DNA of 57,407 nt, taken from contig JALHRJ010000026.1 of assembly GCA_022841475.1 (NCBI GenBank), positions 1 through 57,407 on the forward strand. Reading direction: 5' to 3'. Source of the DNA: Cyclobacteriaceae bacterium. Lineage in GTDB: Bacteria > Bacteroidota > Bacteroidia > Cytophagales > Cyclobacteriaceae. The notes beneath the pieces were generated by a model. The model ran no database searches. It was not told the DNA's origin and saw only the letters and a list, made by a program, of their open reading frames with translations. Shown piece by piece: positions 29,877-38,171 of this stretch; position 1 is the stretch's first letter; each line of letters starts with the position of its first letter. A program made the translations under genes and the position numbers.

Positions 29877-30829
29877 GGCACTTGTGGTTTATCGACCGAT
29901 TGAAACTCAGTATAATTCTGCAAGCCTTCCTCAAAGTCAACAATCCGGTCGCTTGGTGGGAGGTAGTACACGCTGGGTTCTGTACCCAAACTTTCCATCA
30001 ACCTGTAGCCTGCTCTGTCTTTTAATAACTTGCTTAACTTAAAAGATTGACCACTGCCGTTGGTCACGGTGTCTTCATACATATCGCCAAAACTGAACAC
30101 ATCGTTGGGGCAGGCACTTACGCAGTGTGGCAATTCACCCTTGTCAATCATGTGTGGGCAGAAATCGCATTTGTCTACAGTGCCTTTTTGACTTGGCACA
30201 CCGGCATAATCAGGTGTGTATTCCGACTGCTCTACAGTATCGCCCTGCCAGGGATCTGACCAGTTGAACACCCTAACCGAATACGGGCAGGCAGCCATGC
30301 AAAATCTGCAACCGATGCAACGGTTGTTGTCGATCAAAACAATTCCGTCTCTTCTTTTAAAGGTTGCGTCTACCGGACAAACTTTTACACAAGCTGGCTC
30401 ATCGCAGTGCTGACATAGTGTGGGCTGCCAATACGGTGCAGACTTTTCAGAGTCTTGCATCTTATAAATTTTGATCCAGGCGTTCTCCCCAGTGATGTAG
30501 TGGTTCTTGTTACAAGAACTTTGACACTTTTTTGCATTCCTGCATTTGGCCAGGTCCACCACCATGACAAATTTTCTGTTTGGAAATCCCTCGCGGGGAT
30601 TGTAGGCAGATTCTTTTTCATGCGCATGTTCCACAGCGGAAGCCGGTACTTGCATCAACGTTCCGTCTGTTGACATCACCTCGATAGTCTTTTCAGAATC
30701 CAGACTTTCTGATTTACCAAAAACTTTTGCGAGCAATGCCCCGCTGGCGACCGTGAGCAAACCATACTTAAGGCCCTGCTCCACGAAGGTGCGTCTCGAC
30801 TTTTGCTGGTTATCTTTTTCTGGTTCCAT
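29873..30829 (-). CDS. Tat-exported multi-cluster ferredoxin subunit (DmsB/NrfC/ActB type)
   Basis: A 318-residue protein. The N-terminus has a Tat-like signal (KSRRTFVEQGLKYGLL). Four Cys clusters follow: CRNAKKCQSSC (only three Cys; the usual second Cys is Ala), CQHCDEPACVKVCP, CIGCRFCMAACP and CDFCPHMIDKGELPHCVSACP. That is 15 ligands out of 16, so one site probably holds a [3Fe-4S] cluster, as in ActB of alternative complex III. It carries electrons on the periplasmic side from NrfD. No molybdopterin catalytic subunit is encoded nearby. Confidence 0.9.
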   Translation of the reverse strand: MEPEKDNQQKSRRTFVEQGLKYGLLTVASGALLAKVFGKSESLDSEKTIEVMSTDGTLMQVPASAVEHAHEKESAYNPREGFPNRKFVMVVDLAKCRNAKKCQSSCNKNHYITGENAWIKIYKMQDSEKSAPYWQPTLCQHCDEPACVKVCPVDATFKRRDGIVLIDNNRCIGCRFCMAACPYSVRVFNWSDPWQGDTVEQSEYTPDYAGVPSQKGTVDKCDFCPHMIDKGELPHCVSACPNDVFSFGDMYEDTVTNGSGQSFKLSKLLKDRAGYRLMESLGTEPSVYYLPPSDRIVDFEEGLQNYTEFQSVDKPQVP

Positions 30830-30835
30830 GGTTCT

Positions 30836-31105
30836 TTATTTTGTAAAACCTTTTGGCTTCAGCCAACTCAAGAGCGACTGATTGGACATCTTCCTTTCGA
30901 TCACCTTTGCATTTTTAACTGCATCCTTTCTAACTTTCACGGCTTTACTGTCTGCTGTGAGCATCGTTATGAATTCATCTTCCTTTGCTTGTTTGCCGGC
31001 AGGTTCCGCTGCCAGAGAAGTTGCAGCGCTCAAAAACGGCAACGTCAGACTAAGGCCTAAGAATTTCTTTCGGGAGATCTGAATGTTTTTAGATTCTGAT
31101 TTCAT
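30836..31105 (-). CDS. Small Tat-signal protein linked to the ferredoxin
   Basis: An 89-residue protein with a twin-basic Tat-like signal (ISRKKFLGLSLTLPFLSAAT). The mature part has EFITMLTADSKAVKVRKDAVKNAK followed by a C-terminal LLSWLKPKGF. The TADSKAVKVRKDAV segment is like MSTDGTLMQVPASAV at the N-terminus of the ferredoxin subunit, in the same place after the signal. The gene ends 6 bp before that of the ferredoxin. It may be an assembly factor or small subunit of the complex; the name cannot be fixed. Confidence 0.7.
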   Translation of the reverse strand: MKSESKNIQISRKKFLGLSLTLPFLSAATSLAAEPAGKQAKEDEFITMLTADSKAVKVRKDAVKNAKVIERKMSNQSLLSWLKPKGFTK

Positions 31106-31205
31106 GTGTTAATATTTTTTGGTTAAGGTCACATGGAATGCCCATGCACAATTAACATTCCTTTGGGTCTGCTTTGCTGATGGGCATTTCATAAGTCATT
31201 TGTTT

Positions 31206-32045
31206 TTAGAAGTTCCATAGCCGATTAATATTGAATCCAATAAGGAATTCCTTTTCAGACAATTTGTTCTCGTTAAGAAAGTAATTTGCCTGAGGTAAAA
31301 TGCGATTGTAGTTTCCGACAAAAACCTGAAAGATGTGGGAACTAGTTGCCATTTCAATTCCTAGTGCCAGGCCGGGGTTGTTCGAGAATTGACCCAGCGG
31401 TTGATTGTAGTCAATTAGTATCGCGGTCGTTTCGCTGATGTTTGCTTTTCCTCCTACAGCAATGGCAAACAAGTTGTTTGACTGTGATGGATCAACGATG
31501 TTGTAGTGAGAAAAACTGGGAGCCACCTGAATAGAGATTGATTGATTAAACCGTCTCATAATCAACAACTGACTGAAGTAGGAAAAACGGTCAGAGCTTT
31601 GTGTAAAGAAGGACGATTCTCGCGCATCAATTGCTGTGTTGCCATAGAAAGCCAAGCTCACCGGAATTTTTCCAGAACGAGTTTGACGGAGCAGGCCGAT
31701 TTTAATATTAAAATCCTGCAAGCGATAATCTTTAGTGGTTCCAAAACCCAGCGTTACGCTGTTTGATATGGAGTATGCAAGTGCTAATCGTATATTAGAT
31801 GGGCCCCATATACCGGCAAGGTCCTTGTTGCCACTCTTGATTACACCAAACCGGTGTTGAATGTCGAACTGCAAAGTTTTCTTTGGATTAAGAACACCGG
31901 TGACATTATCAATCAACCAAGCGCCCTGGAAGGCGGCTCGTTGAGGTTTATCCTTTTTTTGGGTAACCGAATCTACTTCTTGCGCAAACAGGTTGACGCT
32001 CAACACTGAAAGAAGGAGGAATAGAAATGTATGGTTGCGTTTCAT
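31206..32045 (-). CDS. DUF5777-like outer-membrane beta-barrel protein
   Basis: A 279-residue protein with a signal peptide (cleavage after LFAQ, about residue 21). The mature start AAFQGAWLIDNVTGVLNPKKTLQFDIQHRFG, followed by SIRLALAYSISNSVTLGFGTTK-like strands and the C-terminal LIGFNINRLWNF, fits the DUF5777 barrel family of Bacteroidetes. These often sit with cytochrome and NrfD operons. Function unknown; perhaps an outer-membrane anchor of the redox complex. Confidence 0.75.
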   Translation of the reverse strand: MKRNHTFLFLLLSVLSVNLFAQEVDSVTQKKDKPQRAAFQGAWLIDNVTGVLNPKKTLQFDIQHRFGVIKSGNKDLAGIWGPSNIRLALAYSISNSVTLGFGTTKDYRLQDFNIKIGLLRQTRSGKIPVSLAFYGNTAIDARESSFFTQSSDRFSYFSQLLIMRRFNQSISIQVAPSFSHYNIVDPSQSNNLFAIAVGGKANISETTAILIDYNQPLGQFSNNPGLALGIEMATSSHIFQVFVGNYNRILPQANYFLNENKLSEKEFLIGFNINRLWNF

Positions 32046-32067
32046 GATTGTAGTATTTAAAAATCAT

Positions 32068-32460
32068 TTAATTGTTTAATGCGCCTTCATCAATCCATTT
32101 TCGTATGAGTGCAATATTCAGGGGTGATAGTGGTGTAGCTTTAGGCATATTATTGCCGTCCTCGCTGTTCCATTCCAGCATTTCCACCAACTCACTTCCT
32201 TCCGAATCACCCGGAATAATTCCTTCCTCATCGCCTTCCATCAGTGAACTGTACGCAAAGTCCTCACGTAAATCAGGCTCTACATTGGCAGCAGGATTAT
32301 GACACCCTGCACATTGCACATTTAGAATCGGCTGGATATCCAGCGCGAACGAAACATTGTCCTTTACAACGGGAAGTTCCTCTTCGAACTTGTCGTTTTC
32401 GCAGGCAGCCAAGAGGACAAGTGCACCCCCCAGCACAAAAAGTTTAATGACCTTTTTCAT
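32068..32460 (-). CDS. Lipoprotein c-type cytochrome (planctomycete-type domain)
   Basis: A 130-residue lipoprotein (lipobox LLAAC, Cys19) with the pattern FALDIQPILNVQCAGCHNPAA: one CAGCH haem motif near residue 54 and a late MPKATPLSPLNIALIRKWIDEGA, as in PSCyt1-type cytochromes. It is probably held in the outer or inner membrane as an electron relay. It appears to be the first gene of the string down to 26166. Confidence 0.87.
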   Translation of the reverse strand: MKKVIKLFVLGGALVLLAACENDKFEEELPVVKDNVSFALDIQPILNVQCAGCHNPAANVEPDLREDFAYSSLMEGDEEGIIPGDSEGSELVEMLEWNSEDGNNMPKATPLSPLNIALIRKWIDEGALNN

Positions 32461-32540
32461 AACTCGTTACGTTAGTTGAGACTTCAGATTTATTGTTTAT
32501 ACACTTCAAAATTGTTCATCAAAAAAAGGTGGCAGTTTAA

Positions 32541-33641
32541 TCACATATCCATCCCTTCCATCGCACCGCCACCTTGTTTTACTTTCCATGCACTATTCAA
32601 TAAGTAGGCCCCGGATGTTACCACGCGGTCACCTGCCATTAACCCACTAATGATTTCTACTTCGCGTTTGTTGCTGATACCGGTTTCAACCATGCGTTGT
32701 TCAAACATGCCATCGGGTGTTTCAATCCAAACGGTAGTAAAGTTCTCCAGCAGTAATGCTGATTTCGGTATTACCAGGGTCTCTTTTCTGTTGCGTTTTA
32801 AGTAGACATAGGCCATTAAGCCAGGCTTATAATTTCCTTTCTGATTGTCAACTTTGATGCGCACCAGATTGATCTTCGTATTGTCCTCTAGTCGCGGGTT
32901 ATCGTACACGATCTCACCTTTGATGCGTTCGCCTGGAAAAGCTTCAAACTCCACTTCAAGTGTCGGTGACTGTCTCAGGTAATTGATCTCACTGCTGTAT
33001 AGTTGGGCTTCGATCCATAAGCTATTTAAGTCAGCCAGCCGGAACATGGGGCTACCGATCTCAACGTATTCACCCTCCCGTACGAGCAATTCAGACAAGA
33101 ACCCGCTACGGTTAGAGTAGAAGGTGATCAGTGGCGAAATGCTTTTCGTCCTTTCAAGCTCGTTGATTTGTTTTTCGGTCAGCGTCCAAAGCTCAAGGCG
33201 CCTCCGGGCTGCTTCGACCATTCTTTGGGTAATCTCTTTTTGTGTGGTTGCTTTTTTATTTTCGTTGATCGCCAGCAGGTATTCATTTTCGTATGACAGA
33301 AGTTCTTCACTATAGATACTGTATAGGGGATCTCCGGTGTTCACATAGGTGCCGGGGTTACGCACAAAAAGTTTATCGATTCTGCCCTTTACACGGGAGC
33401 TAACGATATTGATATTTCGTTCATCAACCGCTGCGGTGCCAATCAGTGTTGTTTCTTCAAAGATTGTTTTGATTTGCGCTGTGTCGATCTGAATATTAGC
33501 CACGACTCTTTCCTGTTCTGTCAACGAGAGCATCGCTTCATGCTCATCGCTATGTCCTTCGTGGGCTTGTTCAGGTTTCTTTTCACAGGAGACTGAGAGG
33601 GCAAGAATTAGTAGGGTGATATAAATCGTATTTCTATGCAT
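32541..33641 (-). CDS. RND periplasmic adaptor (membrane-fusion protein, CusB type)
   Basis: A 366-residue lipoprotein adaptor (lipobox LSVSC, Cys19). After a His-rich N-terminal part (HEGHSDEHE) come the paired beta-barrel/lipoyl/hairpin domains: SSRVKGRIDKLFVRNPGTYV, GDPLYSIYSEELL, a helical hairpin (about 120-165), then LITFYSNRSGFLSELLVREG. It links the inner-membrane pump to an outer-membrane channel. It is the second of two adaptors in a row; the other is 33645-34865. The C-terminal MEGMDM is Met-rich. Confidence 0.92.
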   Translation of the reverse strand: MHRNTIYITLLILALSVSCEKKPEQAHEGHSDEHEAMLSLTEQERVVANIQIDTAQIKTIFEETTLIGTAAVDERNINIVSSRVKGRIDKLFVRNPGTYVNTGDPLYSIYSEELLSYENEYLLAINENKKATTQKEITQRMVEAARRRLELWTLTEKQINELERTKSISPLITFYSNRSGFLSELLVREGEYVEIGSPMFRLADLNSLWIEAQLYSSEINYLRQSPTLEVEFEAFPGERIKGEIVYDNPRLEDNTKINLVRIKVDNQKGNYKPGLMAYVYLKRNRKETLVIPKSALLLENFTTVWIETPDGMFEQRMVETGISNKREVEIISGLMAGDRVVTSGAYLLNSAWKVKQGGGAMEGMDM

Positions 33642-33644
33642 GAC

Positions 33645-34865
33645 TCATTCTGGTTTAACCAAACTTTCACGATCCATTAAGTACCCGGCATCCAGTGCCA
33701 CTTCATCATCAGCCTCCAATCCGCTCAACACGGTTACCCGTCCTTGCGAAACCGGACCAAGCCTCATGAATTGAATTTCCAAAATGTGAGTACCCTCTTC
33801 GGTTTGCCCCACTTTTTTCCATACTGCCTGCCGGCCACCCAAGTACAGAATGCTGGTTGCAGGCAAGGTCAACGACTCTTTTGTTTTTGGGTGGATGGTA
33901 GCTTCAAGGAGTGAATTGATACGGAGGCTTCTATTGACATTTGACAGATACACTCGAACCTGAATGAACTTCTGACCTGTAGCATATTGTGGCTCGATGT
34001 ATCGCACAATAGTCTTAATTGGTTTATCAGGAACTAACTCACTGACCAGTGTTACGCTATCGTTCAATGCTATTTCATCCTGATGAAGGTTGTCCACTGA
34101 CAGAATACCCCACACCTCACGAAGGTCATTGATCCAAAAAAGTGTTTGCCCTGCTGAAACATATGCTCCTTCGCGAACCGGTCCAGATGCTGCGGACATG
34201 GAAGGTGAATTTGACTGTTGTTGTTGGGACGTTGACCCCATACCACCACCCATTTTACTTCCTACTGAAGAAGCCATTGCTGCTCCAGTAGAGGACATTT
34301 GGGTTGATGGTGAATAAAAAATATATCCGTCATAGGCACTGTAGATGGAAAGCGTCAGTGATGCCTTTCCTGATTCTATGATCCGCTTTATTTGCATATC
34401 GGTTATTCCCAGAAGTTTCAGTTTATGGGCAGCATGTTTTGGAAGTTCGCCATCCGGGTCAACTTTGTGTGCGTACAAAAGTTCTTCCTGATAGGTATTA
34501 AGATCAGGACTATATAAGTCAAGTATTTTATCACCTTTGCGCACAAATTGATTTTCATATTTCACATAAAGCTTTTCGATGCGACCACCTACCCGTGCAG
34601 ATACCTGGTTACTCCTACGTTCATCAAGGGTAATAAATCCATAGGCATTAACAGGACTTGATTGAAGTTGCCTTACTGGCTTTACCAGAGCCTGGCTTGA
34701 AATAACTTTTCGGTTAGTTGGTTCCGCTGAAATAGAAAGGGCTTTTTGGCTTGCTTCATCTTCCGGATGAGATCCATACTTACTGTGCTCATCATGCGAC
34801 TCGTTTTTACAGCCGTAAAAGAGTACGGATAAGCCGACCATTATATATAGCGTGATTTTTCCCAT
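33645..34865 (-). CDS. RND periplasmic adaptor with Met/Ser-rich insert
   Basis: A 406-residue lipoprotein (lipobox FYGC, Cys19), an RND adaptor: SARVGGRIEKLYVKYENQFV, GDKILDLYSPDLN (lipoyl part), and VTLVSELVPDKP (barrel part). Between residues about 185 and 223, inside the second lipoyl half, is a low-complexity insert rich in Met, Ser and Gly (MSSTGAAMASSVGSKMGGGM). Methionines there could bind Cu(I)/Ag(I) like the CusB Met triad. It lies 4 bp before the CusB-type gene and 4 bp after the pump half. Confidence 0.9.
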   Translation of the reverse strand: MGKITLYIMVGLSVLFYGCKNESHDEHSKYGSHPEDEASQKALSISAEPTNRKVISSQALVKPVRQLQSSPVNAYGFITLDERRSNQVSARVGGRIEKLYVKYENQFVRKGDKILDLYSPDLNTYQEELLYAHKVDPDGELPKHAAHKLKLLGITDMQIKRIIESGKASLTLSIYSAYDGYIFYSPSTQMSSTGAAMASSVGSKMGGGMGSTSQQQQSNSPSMSAASGPVREGAYVSAGQTLFWINDLREVWGILSVDNLHQDEIALNDSVTLVSELVPDKPIKTIVRYIEPQYATGQKFIQVRVYLSNVNRSLRINSLLEATIHPKTKESLTLPATSILYLGGRQAVWKKVGQTEEGTHILEIQFMRLGPVSQGRVTVLSGLEADDEVALDAGYLMDRESLVKPE

Positions 34866-34869
34866 GATG

Positions 34870-36813
34870 TTATTCTTGAATATCTAATACTTTGAGCGTT
34901 CCGGTTTTCTTCAATTCATATTCCCTGACCACCTGGTAAAATACCGGCAGCACCACAAGCACGAAAATGGTGGATGTGATGAGGCCGAACACAAATGGTA
35001 TGGCAATGGGCTTCATGACATCACTACCAGTACCCGTTGAGATAAGTATCGGGATTAAACCCAGGATGTTAGCCAGTACAGTCATCAGCAATGGTCTTAC
35101 GCGTGGTACTGCGCCTTCGAAAATGGCATTGTGCAGGTCTTCTTTTTCAATTACTTGGTTGGTTTCTTTCTTACTACCCACCAATCGTTTGATAGAATCA
35201 TTCATGTAGGCAATCATCAAAACTCCAGTCTCAACGGCTACTCCGAACAAGGCAATAAATCCTACCGCTACGGCCACGGAAAAGTTTACGTTGAAGAAGT
35301 ACAATGAATAGACTCCGCCAACTAATGCGACCGGTATGCCTACAAACACGATAATTACTTCACGGAATGTGTGGAACGTGATATATAGAATTATACCTAT
35401 GACGAGAAGGGTGATCGGGATAATGATCATGAGGCGCTTTTCTGCGCGCACCTGGTTTTCGTATTGACCGCTCCACTGGATATAATATCCTTTAGGAAGT
35501 TTTTTAAATTGCTCATCAATTTTTGCTTTTGCTTCATTTACAACACTTCCCATATCACGGCCTCTCACATTAAACAACACTGTTCCGCGAAGCCTTGTGT
35601 TTTCCGAATTAATCATGGGTGGTCCTTCCTCTACTGTAATGTCGGCCAGTGCAGATAGGGGAACGACACCGTACGAAGATGTTTGTACAGGTACGCGCTT
35701 AATCTCATCAAGATCATTTCGATAATCTTGTGCAAGTCTCACGGTAATGGTGAAACGCTCACGTCCTTCGACCGTGTTTGTCAAAATCATACCACCCAAA
35801 GCAGTTTCAATTACCATGTTTACATCTTCTATGCTGAGTGCATAGCGGGCGATTGCTTCGCGGTTGATTTTTATATTAAGGTACTTTCCACCGGTAAGTT
35901 GCTCCAGGTAGAGATCGGTTAATCCGTCAATACCTCTTAGCGCTTTTTCGATCTCCGCTGTAAGTATAAAGAGAGAGTCAAGGTTTGACCCGAACACTTT
36001 CACTCCAACATCGGTACGGATACCTGTAGAAAGCATGTTGATCCGGTTTATGATTGGCTGTGTCCATCCGACCACCACTCCAGGGATACTGACACGCTCG
36101 TCCATCTCAGCGATGAGTTTTTCTTTCGTCATCCCTTCTCTCCATTTTGATTTTGGTTTGAGTACCACAATGGTTTCAATCATCGCCATCGGAGAGTTGT
36201 CTGTAGCCGTATAAGCACGTCCTGCCTTGCCCAGTACGTTTTCTACTTCGGGGATGCTCTTCAATATGCGATCCTGTATTTGTATTATTCGTTTAGCCTC
36301 TGCGTTTGAAACATCAGGTAAGGTGACAGGCATCATCAATAGCGAACCTTCATCCAATGGTGGCATGAACTCTGTGCCAAGATTGAGTACAAAAGGCGTA
36401 CTGCCAGCAACTAACACAAAGCAGATTGAAAGAGTTACATACTTAAATCGCTGGCAAAGGCGTATAACCGGTGTATAAATTTTAACAAAGAAGTTGGAAA
36501 CAGGATTGCGGCTTTCTGGCACCAACCGTCCTTTTACAAATATCCTCGCCAGCATAGGTGATACGGTTATTGCCAACAAGGCGGCACCCAGCAGCGAAAA
36601 TGTTTTCGTCAATACTAATGGAGAAAACAATTTGCTTTCCTGGCCTGTGAGAAAAAGAACCGGAGCAAAAGAGACGATCATAATGATCACCGAAAAGAAG
36701 ATAGATCGCCCAACTGTTTTGGATGATTCTTCTATAATGGTCACACGTTCTTCATCAGAAATTTCTTTGGTGTGACCTATACGTTGTTTTTCAGTTGTTT
36801 TCATCGCTTGCAT
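34870..36813 (-). CDS. Heavy-metal RND efflux pump, C-terminal half (CusA/CzcA family)
   Basis: A 647-residue protein holding TM5-TM12 and the second periplasmic porter domain. Landmarks: EESSKTVGRSIFFSVIIMIV, LTGQESKLFSPLVLTKTF, GTEFMPPLDEGSLLMMPVTL, GRAYTATDNSPMAMIET and late GVAVETGVLMIAYMNDSI. The residue string PPLDEGSLLMMPVTLPDVSN supports a Cu/Ag-type pump. The ATG at 36813 lies within the last codons of the N-terminal half in another frame (23-bp overlap), so the two are translationally coupled. A deletion of one A in the run at 36813-36819 would join them into one frame. Confidence 0.93.
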   Translation of the reverse strand: MQAMKTTEKQRIGHTKEISDEERVTIIEESSKTVGRSIFFSVIIMIVSFAPVLFLTGQESKLFSPLVLTKTFSLLGAALLAITVSPMLARIFVKGRLVPESRNPVSNFFVKIYTPVIRLCQRFKYVTLSICFVLVAGSTPFVLNLGTEFMPPLDEGSLLMMPVTLPDVSNAEAKRIIQIQDRILKSIPEVENVLGKAGRAYTATDNSPMAMIETIVVLKPKSKWREGMTKEKLIAEMDERVSIPGVVVGWTQPIINRINMLSTGIRTDVGVKVFGSNLDSLFILTAEIEKALRGIDGLTDLYLEQLTGGKYLNIKINREAIARYALSIEDVNMVIETALGGMILTNTVEGRERFTITVRLAQDYRNDLDEIKRVPVQTSSYGVVPLSALADITVEEGPPMINSENTRLRGTVLFNVRGRDMGSVVNEAKAKIDEQFKKLPKGYYIQWSGQYENQVRAEKRLMIIIPITLLVIGIILYITFHTFREVIIVFVGIPVALVGGVYSLYFFNVNFSVAVAVGFIALFGVAVETGVLMIAYMNDSIKRLVGSKKETNQVIEKEDLHNAIFEGAVPRVRPLLMTVLANILGLIPILISTGTGSDVMKPIAIPFVFGLITSTIFVLVVLPVFYQVVREYELKKTGTLKVLDIQE

Positions 36814-38080
36814 TTTTTTGTAGTACCCGGTTAGTCAGTGAACGGTATGCATTTTCGGCCATAACAATTCCTGGATCAACGACATCGCCTATCGCAAGGG
36901 CTATTCCGCCCAACGACATGATGTTGGACGTGACTCCAAAAACTTTCATCAGGATAAACCCTATCAGCACGGAAAGTAAAATAGAAGCTATGGCCACAAG
37001 ACCACTGCGAACATGGAATAGGAAGAGTACGACAACTACGGATACGATTAATATTTCTTGCCACAACGCTTCGGACAATGTGTTAATGGAATCATCAATA
37101 AGTCCGCTGCGGTCATAGGCAACATGAAACTCAACTCCTTCAGGAAGACCCTTTTTAAATTCCTCTATCCTCACCTTCACTCGCTCAATAACGTCTTTGG
37201 CATTCTCACCATAGCGCATAACGACAATTCCACCAACCGCTTCGCCCTCTCCGTTTTCTTCGATGATTCCCAATCTTAACTCGCCACCCATTTGGATATG
37301 GGCAACATCCTTCAACCGAATAGGTATTGAGCGATATGTTCCAACAGAAATGTTCTCTATATCTTCCGGTGTTTTGATGTAGCCGAGGCCACGGATCATG
37401 TACCCCATGTCGTTCATCTCAAAGAGACTGCCTCCTACATCCCTGTTATTATTAACAACCGCTTTTGCTACATCCATCAAGGGTACTCCATAATAAATGA
37501 GCTTATGCGGATCAATGGCTACCTGGTATTGCTTTTGAAATCCTCCATAGGAAGCCACTTCACTTACCCCCGCCACATTTTGAAGGGCAAATTTTACGTA
37601 CCAATCCTGTAAGGCGCGTAGTTCTCCGAGATTGTAACCATCTCCTTTTAAAGTGTACCAGAATACGTGACCAATACCAGTGCCATCAGGCCCAAGCGTT
37701 GGCGTGATACCTGGAGGGAGAAATTTTTGCGCGTAGTTCAGCCGTTCCAGTACCCGTGTTCGTGACCAATAGATCTCCGCATCATCTTCGAAAATCACGA
37801 AGATGAAACTCATGCCGAACATCGATGCGGCACGAATCGTTTTTATTTTGGGAATACCCTGAAGGTTTGTGACAAGCGGATAGGTGATTTGGTCTTCGAT
37901 GATCTGCGGATTCCGCCCCATCCATTCTGTGAACACGATGACCTGGTTTTCGGATAGATCGGGAATTGCATCAACAGGAGTTTCCCTGATAGAATAAATT
38001 CCTCCAATAGTAATCATCACGATCCCGATCAAAACCATGAATCGATTGTGAATTGCCCAACTGATTATTTTTTCTACCAT
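36791..38080 (-). CDS. Heavy-metal RND efflux pump, N-terminal half (CusA/CzcA family)
   Basis: A 429-residue protein with TM1, the first periplasmic porter loop and TM2-TM4: MVEKIISWAIHNRFMVLIGI, DAIPDLSENQVIVFTEWMGR, WSRTRVLERLNYA and the TM4 relay GIALAIGDVVDPGIVMAENA. It stops in the TM4-TM5 cytoplasmic loop (LQKNASDENN). It is the close paralogue of 1290-2582 and is split at the same place, but by a different DNA change: copy 1 has an in-frame TAA, copy 2 has a frame change in a run of seven A. Upstream is its HMA-AraC regulator. Confidence 0.94.
   Translation of the reverse strand: MVEKIISWAIHNRFMVLIGIVMITIGGIYSIRETPVDAIPDLSENQVIVFTEWMGRNPQIIEDQITYPLVTNLQGIPKIKTIRAASMFGMSFIFVIFEDDAEIYWSRTRVLERLNYAQKFLPPGITPTLGPDGTGIGHVFWYTLKGDGYNLGELRALQDWYVKFALQNVAGVSEVASYGGFQKQYQVAIDPHKLIYYGVPLMDVAKAVVNNNRDVGGSLFEMNDMGYMIRGLGYIKTPEDIENISVGTYRSIPIRLKDVAHIQMGGELRLGIIEENGEGEAVGGIVVMRYGENAKDVIERVKVRIEEFKKGLPEGVEFHVAYDRSGLIDDSINTLSEALWQEILIVSVVVVLFLFHVRSGLVAIASILLSVLIGFILMKVFGVTSNIMSLGGIALAIGDVVDPGIVMAENAYRSLTNRVLQKNASDENN
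36813..36819 (-). other. A7 run at the junction of the split pump genes
   Basis: Seven A (minus strand) spanning the codons CAA AAA AAT of the N-terminal half and the first base of the ATG of the C-terminal half. Loss of one A by polymerase slippage (or an assembly error) would fuse both frames into one full-length pump. A -1 ribosomal slip would not reach the right frame. Confidence 0.55.
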
Positions 38081-38134
38081 AGCATGCTTGCTTTAAAAAT
38101 CGTTTTGTCTGACTGCCTGGTGGCAAATTATTCT

Positions 38135-38156
38135 GGTTATTTTTTATACTTAATTG
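38135..38156. promoter_or_regulatory. AT-rich element shared with 40932-40953
   Basis: A 22-bp stretch that ends TTTTATACTTAATTG and matches 20 of 22 bases at 40932-40953. This copy lies in the 91-bp gap upstream of the split pump gene (start 38080); the other lies 82 bp upstream of the secreted-protein gene 40281-40850. It may be a shared promoter or operator. Confidence 0.4.
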
Positions 38157-38171
38157 CCCGGGTCTTCTCCT

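Noticed and set aside
31137..31188. Inverted repeat AATGCCCAT ... ATGGGCATT with a 34-nt loop between 30836 and 31206
   Set aside because: The loop is long and no T run follows; it may be chance. No regulatory function is claimed.
36813..36819. Programmed -1 ribosomal frameshift at A AAA AAT in the split pump
   Set aside because: The heptamer fits the slippery pattern, but a -1 slip leads into the third frame. The C-terminal half needs +1 or loss of one A, so a classical -1 signal cannot join the two.
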